Assembly: GCA_029263945.1 (NCBI GenBank)
Contig: JARIDM010000188.1
Span: 1-13,687 of the forward strand
Length of the DNA: 13,687 bases
Direction of reading: 5' to 3'
Source of the DNA: Sporosarcina sp.
GTDB lineage: Bacteria; Bacillota; Bacilli; Bacillales_A; Planococcaceae
The position numbers and the translations under genes are program-made. This document shows, piece after piece, positions 1 through 7,239 of this stretch. The notes beneath the pieces are model-generated. The model did not search any database. It was not told the origin of the DNA and worked only from the letters and a program-made list of their open reading frames with translations. Each line of letters begins with the position of its first letter. Position 1 is the first letter of the stretch.

Positions 1-747
1 TCGTATCGCTAATTTATCGACAAGATCTTTTAATGTGTAAATAGAAGGTCTTACATGCACTTTTGCGCCAGCATCTTTAAGTGCTTTCTCGGTTACGTGA
101 CCTATTGCACCAATGGTGTATCCATCCCACCCGTTATGTGGGACTATTTCCTTTGAAAATACTTGAACGGCAGATGGACTTGCAAATAAAATAGAAATTG
201 CTTGTCGGTCGCGCAATAAATCTTTGATTTTTTCAACATTCTTAGTTGCTTTCTCTGTCTTATAAATGGTCCACTCATCTACTTCGAATGGTAATTCTTC
301 GCTAATCGTTTGGCCTGCAATAGAGCCACGTAAAAATAACAGTCTACGCATATCATTTTCCGTTGGCTTAAATTCTTGAACGAAGACATCTGCACTAAAA
401 ATTGTCGGGATAAATTTCACCGTTAACCCAATTTTTTCTAATGCAGCAGCAGTTTTTGTACCGATTGCGGCAATGTTACACGGGATTGAACTTGCTGATA
501 GTTTCGCACGATTGAGTTTAGCTTCAAAAGCAGACACAGCGCTTTGACTTGTGAAAATCAGCCAGTCATATGTCGCACATGCATTGAGCCGTAATTCGTC
601 AGTCGGCTCTATTAATTCTTCTACTTCAATTAAAGGCAAGGAAACAGGCGTCCCGCCGTACTGACTTACCAATTCAAATACTTCTTGTGATTTTGGTGTC
701 CCTGTAAAAACAACTGTTTCACCTAATAAAAGATTACTCTCCTTCAT
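1..747 (-). CDS. hemD: Uroporphyrinogen-III synthase, 3' end beyond the window
   Basis: HemD closes the linear tetrapyrrole hydroxymethylbilane, inverting ring D, to give uroporphyrinogen III, the branch point to heme and siroheme. The window holds 249 codons without a stop. The family is usually about 250-260 residues, so only a few codons are missing. The chosen start is the ATG at 747-745 (protein begins MKESNLLLGETVVFTG), which overlaps the end of hemC by 14 bases. No ATG, GTG or TTG lies in frame between it and the conserved TVVFTG strand. Family-like segments are FTSQSAV, AAIGTKTAAAL in the middle, and FASPSAV and TIGAIGHVTEKAL in the second domain. The overlap with hemC suggests translational coupling, as in other Bacillales hem operons. 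No signal peptide or membrane segment is visible. Identity rests on order in the hem operon plus these motifs; overall sequence conservation in this family is low. Confidence 0.93.
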   Translation of the reverse strand, partial: MKESNLLLGETVVFTGTPKSQEVFELVSQYGGTPVSLPLIEVEELIEPTDELRLNACATYDWLIFTSQSAVSAFEAKLNRAKLSASSIPCNIAAIGTKTAAALEKIGLTVKFIPTIFSADVFVQEFKPTENDMRRLLFLRGSIAGQTISEELPFEVDEWTIYKTEKATKNVEKIKDLLRDRQAISILFASPSAVQVFSKEIVPHNGWDGYTIGAIGHVTEKALKDAGAKVHVRPSIYTLKDLVDKLAIR

Positions 748-1672
748 CTTGCATCTCAGCTAACACTTGTTCAATGACTTTCGTAGCACCTTGGGCATGT
801 AAGATTTTGGCTACTTCTCGTCCAGCTAGAACAGGATTTTCATTAATGATGGTATGCTTAAAAACTTGCTTTGCATCAGGCGAAGCAATGTACCCTGTAA
901 ACTTCACTTCTTTACCGTCATATTCTGCAAATCCAGCAATAGGAACTTGGCACGAACCATTCATTTCTCTTAAAAATGTTCGCTCAGCTTCAACTTCAAT
1001 CCAAGTTTTATCATCAGATATTTTTTTAAGCTCATCTAGGAGTTCTTCATCTTCGGCACGACACTCGATTGCTAGTGCCCCTTGTCCAACTGCCGGAATA
1101 CAATCCTCAGTAGACATATATTCTGTAACTACGTCTTCCTTCCAACCAACACGTTTCATGCCCGCTGCTGCAAGTAAAATCGCATCATAATCTCCGTCAT
1201 AAAGTTTCTTTAAACGTGTATCGATGTTCCCGCGAATCCATTTAATTTCAAGATCTGGTCTCAGTAATAACAACTGAGAACTTCTACGTAAACTTGACGT
1301 TCCTACAATTGCGCCTATTGGTAAATCCATAAATTTCACATGATCGTTTGATATGAAAGCATCCCGCGCGTCTACTCTTTCGGGGATACAGCCAATCTTC
1401 AACCCTTCTGGAATAACAGCAGGCATATCTTTCATACTATGTACCGCAAAATCGATTTCCTTATTATATAAGGCTTGTTGGATTTCCTTTACGAACAACC
1501 CTTTGCCGCCTACTTTAGAAAGCATGACATCAAGAATTTTATCACCTTTCGTTACAATTTCTTTGATTTCAAATTCGAATGGCGCCCCTGCTTGTTTCAT
1601 TTGTTCAATAAACCATTTCGTTTGAGTCATAGCAAGGTTACTTCTTCTAGAACCTACAATAATTTTCCTCAT
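734..1672 (-). CDS. hemC: Porphobilinogen deaminase (hydroxymethylbilane synthase)
   Basis: HemC polymerises four porphobilinogen molecules into hydroxymethylbilane, using a covalently bound dipyrromethane cofactor; it is cytosolic. With the ATG at 1672 the protein is 312 residues, a normal length. Visible hallmarks are the N-terminal VGSRRSNLAMTQ, the catalytic Asp in HSMKDMP (about residue 82), GTSSLRRSSQL, WIRGNIDTRLKKL, AVGQGALAIE, and the cofactor-attaching Cys in NGSCQVPIAG (about residue 241). All key residues are intact. An in-frame TTG lies one codon upstream (1675) and could also be used, since B. subtilis HemC begins MMR. The ribosome-binding site AGGAAAGG sits 9 bases before the ATG. 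The gene follows hemX by 69 bases and overlaps hemD, so it belongs to the hemAXCD operon. Confidence 0.98.
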   Translation of the reverse strand: MRKIIVGSRRSNLAMTQTKWFIEQMKQAGAPFEFEIKEIVTKGDKILDVMLSKVGGKGLFVKEIQQALYNKEIDFAVHSMKDMPAVIPEGLKIGCIPERVDARDAFISNDHVKFMDLPIGAIVGTSSLRRSSQLLLLRPDLEIKWIRGNIDTRLKKLYDGDYDAILLAAAGMKRVGWKEDVVTEYMSTEDCIPAVGQGALAIECRAEDEELLDELKKISDDKTWIEVEAERTFLREMNGSCQVPIAGFAEYDGKEVKFTGYIASPDAKQVFKHTIINENPVLAGREVAKILHAQGATKVIEQVLAEMQDEGE

Positions 1673-1741
1673 CAAATCAAACCTTTCCTGTTAAATTACA
1701 AATTAGTCAATTTCACGATTGAATCTCATGAGTTAACGACG

Positions 1742-2572
1742 TTAAATCCATAAATGAAAACCCGATAACGTACTACCGAGAAAGAAGTTAACTAAGACAA
1801 ATATAAAAGCGAAGATGCTTGCCCACGCACTATTATTACCTCGTATTTTCCCCGTTTTCATCCCCCACAACACAACACCGTATAGAATTAGAATAAAGAA
1901 TGAACCTATAATTTTCATATCGAATAGGGACCATTCTTCTAATATGATTGTTGCCCATTGCGTCCCGAGTATTAAACTAATAAACAAAAAAGGAATCCCC
2001 GTAACAATTCCGATTTTCATACCGTTTGCTGCTTGTTGCAATGAAGGTAACCTGCCAAACTGTTTCGACCATTTCCTCCTTTTGAGCGCTTTATATAAAA
2101 GTAGATACAATATCGCAAATACAAAAGACATCGCAAAAGCAACATACGACAAGATCGCAAATGAAATATGAATAAATAAAAGTTCGGAAATAAGCGTATC
2201 ACCAACAGCTGATTGTTTTATTTGTGTTGGCGCAAACGTATGAATCGTCATAAAAACAAAACCAATAATATTGAGCAAAAACGGAACATATCCAACTTTA
2301 GAAAAGAAATGAAGTAAAATTGACATCGTGATCAGCAACCATGCATAGAAATAGATGCCTTCAAACAACGAAAGGATTGGAAACTGTTTCGTTTCTAACA
2401 TATGATTGATTAGAAATACAGTTTGCATCGCATACACAATTGACAGCAGCCAAAATCCCATTCGGTGAGCTGTCTGATTTTTATTTAAATAATCAATGAA
2501 ATAAAAAACAAGACTGACTGCGTACAAGACGATGATCCACTCATGCAGTCTTGTTATCGTAAAATCAGTCAT
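1742..2572 (-). CDS. hemX: HemX, CcsA-like membrane protein modulating HemA
   Basis: This is an integral membrane protein of 276 residues, the length of B. subtilis HemX. About eight hydrophobic segments are visible, near residues 10-28, 39-56, 71-90, 94-112, 131-160, 184-203, 220-238 and 250-266. The family belongs to the cytochrome c assembly (CcsA/CcmC-like) fold. In B. subtilis, HemX lowers the cellular amount of HemA; that role is known for the family and is not shown by this sequence. The start MTDFTITRLHEW at 2572 was chosen because it gives the family length and has GGAAAGG 10 bases upstream. The frame stays open to a TTG at 2632, but that has no ribosome-binding site and overlaps a likely promoter -35 box. 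It sits between hemA and hemC on the same strand, the normal place for hemX in Bacillales. Confidence 0.93.
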   Translation of the reverse strand: MTDFTITRLHEWIIVLYAVSLVFYFIDYLNKNQTAHRMGFWLLSIVYAMQTVFLINHMLETKQFPILSLFEGIYFYAWLLITMSILLHFFSKVGYVPFLLNIIGFVFMTIHTFAPTQIKQSAVGDTLISELLFIHISFAILSYVAFAMSFVFAILYLLLYKALKRRKWSKQFGRLPSLQQAANGMKIGIVTGIPFLFISLILGTQWATIILEEWSLFDMKIIGSFFILILYGVVLWGMKTGKIRGNNSAWASIFAFIFVLVNFFLGSTLSGFHLWI

Positions 2573-2602
2573 TACGCCACTGCCTTTCCGAATATCCAAG
2601 TT

Positions 2603-2632
2603 AGTATAAACACTCCACTTTGTTTCATTCAA
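2603..2632 (-). promoter_or_regulatory. Candidate internal promoter for hemX-hemC-hemD
   Basis: In the hemA-hemX gap the minus strand reads TTGAAT (2632-2627), an 18-bp spacer, then TATACT (2608-2603). This is a fair sigma-A match and would start transcription about 20-25 bases before the hemX ATG. It could give hemXCD some expression independent of the hemA promoter. The evidence is sequence resemblance only. Confidence 0.35.
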
Positions 2633-2653
2633 GTAAGTGTATCTAAATACTTT

Positions 2654-4024
2654 TTAAAATGTCCAATCTGTTTTTGCTGTGAAATTAGGTTTACGTCGAA
2701 CCTTCAAACGCTCTTTCGCTAATTTAGCAAGTGCTTCTTTTTCTTTCTCTTTAATGACTTCCTCTTCAAGACCAAATATCTGTTTAAATAATTCAAGTTT
2801 TTCAGCTGATTTTGGCTCCATGGCAAACTCTTTTACTTGTTGAATTGGCTCTTTAAGTAGTTGATTAATAATAGACTTTGTATGTTTACTTAAAACTTTC
2901 AATTCTCGGTCTGTTAAATCCGGCATTTTATTTAAAATACTATCCATAGTTGCACCTTGAATCCCCAATGCTTTTTCACGTAACGCAGTAATCACTGGTA
3001 CAACACCTAATGTTATTAGCCATTCATTAAACTCAATAATTTGTCCTTCAATCATGAAGTTAATCTTTTCTGCTGCACGTTCTCTTTCAGCCAAATTAGC
3101 ATCAACAATCCCTTGCAAATCATCGATATCATACAGGAATATATTAGAGAGCTCTCCTATTTTAGGATCTAAGTCGCGTGGGACAGCAATGTCAATTAAG
3201 AACAGCGGATTGCCTTTACGTAAACGTTCTACGTATTTCATGAGATCGAAGTCCAACACATAATCAGTAGCAGCAGTAGAACTAATTAAAATATCTGCAT
3301 CTAACAATGTACACTGCATCTCATTCATAGGCTTTGCCTCGCCGCCAAATTTTTTAGCAATCGTCTCTGCTGTTGAAAAGGTTCGGTTAATAACCGTTAC
3401 TTTTTCAGCTCCACTACCTTGTAAATTCTTTAGCGCAAGTTCACCCATTTCGCCTGCCCCTATAATTGCCACATGCTTATGATTCAGCGAACCAAATACT
3501 TGTTTAGCAAGTTCAACGGCAGCATATGAAATGGAAACCGCATTCGCACCGATATCGGTTTGGGAATGGGCTCTCTTGGAAAACGTAATCGCTTGTTTAA
3601 AAAGTTGATTGAAAACAGTACCTGTCGTACCAATCGCTTGTGCGTTTAAGAAGCCATCACGAATCTGACCCAAAATTTGTGTTTCTCCTAATACCATAGA
3701 ATCCATACCAGTAGATACTTTCATGAGGTGTTCAATTGCTTTATCGTTTTCATGAATAACTAGATGCGATACAAAGAATTCCATTGGCACTTGAAACCAT
3801 TCCGCTAAAAATGTTTTTATATAATACCGGCCTGTATGTAGTTGGTCAACAACAGCATACACTTCAGTCCGGTTACACGTTGAAATAATAATATTTTCCA
3901 ATATACTTTTTTGTTGTTGAAGCGCTCGCATTGCATTAGGTAAATCTGCTTCCACGAACGATAATTTTTCTCTAAGATCAACCGGTGCAGTCCGATGATT
4001 CACGCCTACTACGATTGTATGCAC
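2654..4024 (-). CDS. hemA: Glutamyl-tRNA reductase
   Basis: HemA reduces glutamyl-tRNA(Glu) with NADPH to glutamate-1-semialdehyde, the first committed step of C5-pathway tetrapyrrole synthesis. With the GTG at 4024 the protein is 456 residues, the family length. That start places the nucleophilic Cys of IISTCNRTE at residue 50 and the conserved His of IEHL at 99, the usual numbering. Other landmarks are VGVNHRTAP at the N-terminus, MVLGETQILGQ (110-120), the Rossmann motif GAGEMGE (189-195), DIAVPRDLDP, and the C-terminal dimerisation helices with KHTKSIINQLL. The frame is open to an ATG at 4060, but that codon has no ribosome-binding site and lies at or before the predicted transcription start, so it is rejected. 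The ribosome-binding site GAGGTG is rather far (11 bases) from the GTG. The last 35 residues are Lys/Glu/Arg-rich. It is the first gene of the hem operon; synthesis is probably tuned by HemX. Confidence 0.97.
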   Translation of the reverse strand: MHTIVVGVNHRTAPVDLREKLSFVEADLPNAMRALQQQKSILENIIISTCNRTEVYAVVDQLHTGRYYIKTFLAEWFQVPMEFFVSHLVIHENDKAIEHLMKVSTGMDSMVLGETQILGQIRDGFLNAQAIGTTGTVFNQLFKQAITFSKRAHSQTDIGANAVSISYAAVELAKQVFGSLNHKHVAIIGAGEMGELALKNLQGSGAEKVTVINRTFSTAETIAKKFGGEAKPMNEMQCTLLDADILISSTAATDYVLDFDLMKYVERLRKGNPLFLIDIAVPRDLDPKIGELSNIFLYDIDDLQGIVDANLAERERAAEKINFMIEGQIIEFNEWLITLGVVPVITALREKALGIQGATMDSILNKMPDLTDRELKVLSKHTKSIINQLLKEPIQQVKEFAMEPKSAEKLELFKQIFGLEEEVIKEKEKEALAKLAKERLKVRRKPNFTAKTDWTF

Positions 4025-4059
4025 TTTGGTGCTCACACCTCTCGATTTCTTTTTCATCA

Positions 4060-4090
4060 TTTATTATAACATAAGTTGTCTTTATTATAA
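4060..4090 (-). promoter_or_regulatory. hemA operon promoter region with 21-bp-spaced direct repeats
   Basis: The minus strand carries the 10-mer TTATAATAAA twice, at 4090-4081 and 4069-4060, exactly 21 bp apart. The downstream copy contains a perfect -10 box TATAAT (minus strand, about 4069-4064), giving a predicted start near 4057. No good -35 box is present: the best at 16-17 bp is TTATAA or ATTATA, made by the upstream copy. A weak -35 with repeats on one face of the helix suggests a regulated promoter. TTATAAT equals the half-site of the B. subtilis PerR box, and PerR is known to control hemA there. The full inverted PerR box is not present, so this link is inference. Confidence 0.5.
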
Positions 4091-4164
4091 TTAACAAATC
4101 TGACCAACCGTTGAAGCGCGACCATTCATATCGATTTATGCTTAAGGTTGTTTAGGTCATTCAT

Positions 4165-4207
4165 GGATAAAATAAAACAGGCGAGGATAGTTTTATTTAT
4201 CCTCACC
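4165..4207 (-). terminator. Intrinsic terminator after engB
   Basis: On the minus strand, GGTGAGGATA (4207-4198) pairs with TATCCTCGCC (4189-4180), 10 bp including one U-G, around an 8-base loop. A U-rich run TGTTTTATTTTAT follows. It lies 33 bases downstream of the engB stop and upstream of the hemA promoter, so it separates the lon-engB unit from the heme operon. Confidence 0.85.
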
Positions 4208-4239
4208 TTTTGACATAAGCAGCACAATTATCGATTGCC

Positions 4240-4821
4240 TTACATTCTATGTTCGATTTCTTTCCAAGCTTTTTCCATCCCAGTTCCTTTTTCAGCAGAA
4301 AACATAATGACTGGATCTTCAGTTCTCATATCTAGCGTTTCACGGACGATTTTTTCTTGCCTAGCTAATTTACCCTTTGGGACTTTATCCGCTTTTGTCG
4401 CAATAACAATCGCAGGGATATCATAATGCACCAAAAAGTCGTACATGATCCTGTCATCTTTTGTAGGTGCATGACGAATATCTACAATTTGAATGACCGC
4501 ACGCAAAACTTCACGATCAGTCAAATACTGCTCAATCATATTGCCCCAAATATCTCGTTCCGATTTAGAAACTTTCGCGTAGCCATATCCAGGAACATCG
4601 ACAAAAAATAGTTGTTCTTCAATTTTGTAAAAATTTAATGTCTGCGTCTTACCTGGTTTAGAGGAAGTTCTCGCCAAAGCTTTTCGACTAATCATTTTAT
4701 TAATAAAAGACGATTTCCCTACATTTGAGCGACCAGCTAAAGCAAATTCAGGATAACCCTCAGTTGGGTATTGCTCGGGTCTAACCGCACTCATAATCAT
4801 TTCAACATTATGGACTCTCAT
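4240..4821 (-). CDS. engB: Ribosome biogenesis GTPase EngB (YsxC/YihA)
   Basis: EngB is a small essential GTPase of the TRAFAC class needed for late assembly of the 50S ribosomal subunit. The 193-residue length is typical (B. subtilis YsxC is about 195). All G motifs are intact: G1 GRSNVGKS (30-37), the switch region TSSKPGKTQTLNF, G3 DVPGYG (75-80), G4 TKAD (142-145), G5 SAEKG (175-179). The ATG at 4821 overlaps the lon stop as ATGA, so translation is probably coupled. A GGAGG within the end of lon lies about 10 bases upstream. It is the last gene of its unit and is followed by an intrinsic terminator. In B. subtilis a small gene, ysxD, sits between ysxC and hemA; nothing comparable is present here. 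Confidence 0.98.
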   Translation of the reverse strand: MRVHNVEMIMSAVRPEQYPTEGYPEFALAGRSNVGKSSFINKMISRKALARTSSKPGKTQTLNFYKIEEQLFFVDVPGYGYAKVSKSERDIWGNMIEQYLTDREVLRAVIQIVDIRHAPTKDDRIMYDFLVHYDIPAIVIATKADKVPKGKLARQEKIVRETLDMRTEDPVIMFSAEKGTGMEKAWKEIEHRM

Positions 4822-7142
4822 TTGGCTTCCGCCTCCAATGCAATTTCAAGTACCTCTTCAACATCTGAAACGAGTTTAAATGTCAACTCTTCGCGAACAG
4901 TTTCAGGTATGTCTTCGATATCACGTTCATTTTCAAACGGTAAAATAATGGTTTTCAACCCTGCGCGGTGGGCACTTAATGCTTTTTCTTTCAAGCCACC
5001 TATGGGCAGCACACGACCACGAAGTGTAACTTCACCTGTCATGCCTATTTCTCTCCGTATTTTACGCTGCGTTAATGCAGAAATAAGCGCCGTTACAATT
5101 GTAATACCTGCAGATGGTCCATCTTTAGGTGTCGCACCTTCCGGCACGTGTATATGAATATCGTTTGACTCATGGAAATCAGGTTCTATTTTATACTTTT
5201 CCGTTTTTGAACGGACATATGAAAGTGCAGTTTGTGCCGATTCTTTCATGACGTCTCCTAATTTTCCAGTCAAGATTAGCTCGCCTTTTCCAGGTGATAA
5301 AGACACTTCAATTTGTAAGGTGTCTCCACCCGCTTGTGTATAAGCGAGTCCAGTAGCTGCACCTATTTGATTGACCGTTTCTGCCAATCCATACCTGAAT
5401 TTCTTTTTACCAATGATCTGTTCTAGTGTATTTGCTGTTACAACAACACGTTTCTTCTCACCAGCAACGATTTGTTTCGCAGCACGGCGACAAATTGCAG
5501 CCAATTCGCGTTCCATATTGCGTACTCCTGCTTCTCGTGTATAGTAACGAATGATATCCATTATAGCCTCATCATTTACTCTAAGTTGAGCACCTGTTAA
5601 ACCGTGTTCCTTCATTTGCTTTGGTATTAAATGATTTTTTGCAATTAAGGCTTTTTCTTGCTCTGTATAACCTGCAATTGAAATAATCTCCATTCGATCA
5701 CGGAGTGGACCCGGAATTGCGCTCAAATCATTCGCGGTTGCTATAAAAAGTACATCTGATAAGTTATAAGGCTCTTCTATATAATGATCACTAAATGTCG
5801 CGTTTTGTTCTGGATCTAACACTTCAAGCATTGCAGAAGAAGGATCTCCTCTAAAATCATTCGACATTTTATCAACTTCATCAAGTAAGAACACTGGATT
5901 TATCGTGCCCGCTTTGTTCATACCTTGAATGATTCGCCCAGGCATAGCGCCGACATATGTTCGACGATGCCCTCTAATTTCCGATTCATCGCGTACACCC
6001 CCAAGAGAGATGCGAACAAACTTTCTTCCGAGAGACTCGGCTATAGAACGCGCCAAAGAAGTTTTCCCGACACCTGGAGGTCCTTCTAAACATAAAATTG
6101 GTCCGCGTAGCGATTTTGTTAACTGACGAACAGCTAAAAATTCTAACACACGTTCCTTTACTTTTTCAAGACCATCGTGGTCACGATTTAAAATTTCTTC
6201 AGATCGGATAATATCCAATTGGTCTTCAGAGGCTTTCGTCCAAGGCAACGTTACAAGCCAATCTATATAATTTCGAATAATCCCACTTTCAGGTGCAGCA
6301 GAAGGAATTTTTTCATAACGATTTAACTCTCGTTCAGCTACAGCTTGAATGTCTTCTGGCATATTGGCTTCTACAATTTTCTGTTGTAAATCGGCAATTT
6401 CTAACCCTTTGCCATCTTTATCGCCCAACTCTGTTTGTATGGCTTTCATTTGTTCACGTAAATAAAACTCTTTTTGCGTTCTTTCCATTGCATCTCTCAC
6501 ACGAGCATTGATTTTATGTTCCATAATTAAGACTTCTTGTTCGTTATATAAACACCTAATCAACCATTCGTAACGTTCCTTCAAATTAAATAATTCCAAT
6601 ACTTCTTGCTTACCATCTATTTTTATCGGTAAGTTTGAAGCAATCATATCCGCTAGCCTACCTGGTTCTTCAATATCAGCAACAGACTCAAACGTTTCCT
6701 TCGTTAGCTTCTTAGAAATCTTAGAGTAGTTTTCAAAGTGTTTACGTAACGTGCGCATAAGCGCTTCAAGTTCAACATCTTTTTCGATAGAATCAGTATA
6801 TGTATTAACATCTACTACGGGGTATAGATCTGCTTCTTCATACTTCGTCCACTCACCGCGTTCAAGACCTTCTATCAAAACGCGATAAGCACCATTTTCA
6901 AGTTCGGTCATAGACTTAATATGTGCAAGTGTCCCAACATCAAATAAGTCATCTGGATTTGGGTTTTCAACACTTGTATCTAATTGTGAGGCAAGAAAAA
7001 TAAGATTGTCTCGTTCTACTGCTTGTTCTAAGGCAAAGATAGAACGCTCTCTTCCTACGTCAATATGTAAAACCATCGTTGGGTAAATAAGTACTCCTCG
7101 AAGTGGAAGTAATGGAATATCAGTATGTTTGGTTGTTTTCAC
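4818..7142 (-). CDS. lon: ATP-dependent endopeptidase LonA
   Basis: LonA is a cytosolic hexameric AAA+ serine protease degrading misfolded and regulatory proteins. With the GTG at 7142 (protein M-KTTKHTDIPLLPLRG) it has 774 residues, the same as B. subtilis LonA. Domains in order are the N-terminal LAN substrate domain (about 8-205), a helical linker, the AAA+ module with Walker A GPPGVGKT (354-361) and Walker B FLLDEVDK (418-425), and the C-terminal protease domain. The catalytic Ser is in KDGPSAG (Ser677) and Lys in GGLKEK (Lys720), spaced 43 residues apart as in the family. The start was chosen for its GGAGG about 10 bases upstream and because the 30-residue upstream extension runs through the hairpin behind clpX. 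It follows clpX directly: lonB, present here in B. subtilis, is missing. The 3' end overlaps engB by four bases. Confidence 0.98.
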   Translation of the reverse strand: MKTTKHTDIPLLPLRGVLIYPTMVLHIDVGRERSIFALEQAVERDNLIFLASQLDTSVENPNPDDLFDVGTLAHIKSMTELENGAYRVLIEGLERGEWTKYEEADLYPVVDVNTYTDSIEKDVELEALMRTLRKHFENYSKISKKLTKETFESVADIEEPGRLADMIASNLPIKIDGKQEVLELFNLKERYEWLIRCLYNEQEVLIMEHKINARVRDAMERTQKEFYLREQMKAIQTELGDKDGKGLEIADLQQKIVEANMPEDIQAVAERELNRYEKIPSAAPESGIIRNYIDWLVTLPWTKASEDQLDIIRSEEILNRDHDGLEKVKERVLEFLAVRQLTKSLRGPILCLEGPPGVGKTSLARSIAESLGRKFVRISLGGVRDESEIRGHRRTYVGAMPGRIIQGMNKAGTINPVFLLDEVDKMSNDFRGDPSSAMLEVLDPEQNATFSDHYIEEPYNLSDVLFIATANDLSAIPGPLRDRMEIISIAGYTEQEKALIAKNHLIPKQMKEHGLTGAQLRVNDEAIMDIIRYYTREAGVRNMERELAAICRRAAKQIVAGEKKRVVVTANTLEQIIGKKKFRYGLAETVNQIGAATGLAYTQAGGDTLQIEVSLSPGKGELILTGKLGDVMKESAQTALSYVRSKTEKYKIEPDFHESNDIHIHVPEGATPKDGPSAGITIVTALISALTQRKIRREIGMTGEVTLRGRVLPIGGLKEKALSAHRAGLKTIILPFENERDIEDIPETVREELTFKLVSDVEEVLEIALEAEAK

Positions 7143-7170
7143 TTTCGAGACACCTCCGTTAAGTTCTTTT

Positions 7171-7226
7171 ATGTAAAAAGCTGACACCGAAATGCGCAAA
7201 CTTATGTGCACAATCGGAGTCAGCTT
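7171..7226 (-). terminator. Hairpin terminator or attenuator between clpX and lonA
   Basis: On the minus strand AAGCTGAC (7226-7219) pairs with GTCAGCTT (7185-7178). Nested inside are CCGA/TCGG and TGTGC/GCGCA, giving about 17 paired positions broken by a 1x1 mismatch and a small internal loop. A TTTTT run at 7179-7175 follows, merging with the stem base. It begins 13 bases after the clpX stop. The lonA ribosome-binding site (7157-7153) lies only about 15-20 bases beyond the T run, so there is no room for a separate promoter after it. It may be a leaky terminator that sets the clpX:lonA ratio. Confidence 0.8.
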
Positions 7227-7239
7227 CATCATTCGGTTA

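Noticed and set aside
774..1190. 138-codon plus-strand open frame opposite hemC, and similar antisense frames opposite hemX, lon, clpX, tig and the MFS gene
   Set aside because: These are antisense shadows of well-conserved genes; they have no family resemblance, and the minus-strand products carry complete catalytic motifs.
2017..2205. 62-codon minus-strand frame inside hemX
   Set aside because: It lies wholly within the hemX coding sequence in another frame and shows no recognisable product.
2573..2632. Twenty extra N-terminal residues on HemX from a TTG at 2632
   Set aside because: The TTG has no ribosome-binding site, the added residues are not membrane-like, and the ATG at 2572 gives the family length of 276.
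4060..4090. A complete PerR box upstream of hemA
   Set aside because: Only direct TTATAAT half-sites are present; no 15-bp inverted TTATAAT-N-ATTATAA match was found, so no PerR box is claimed.
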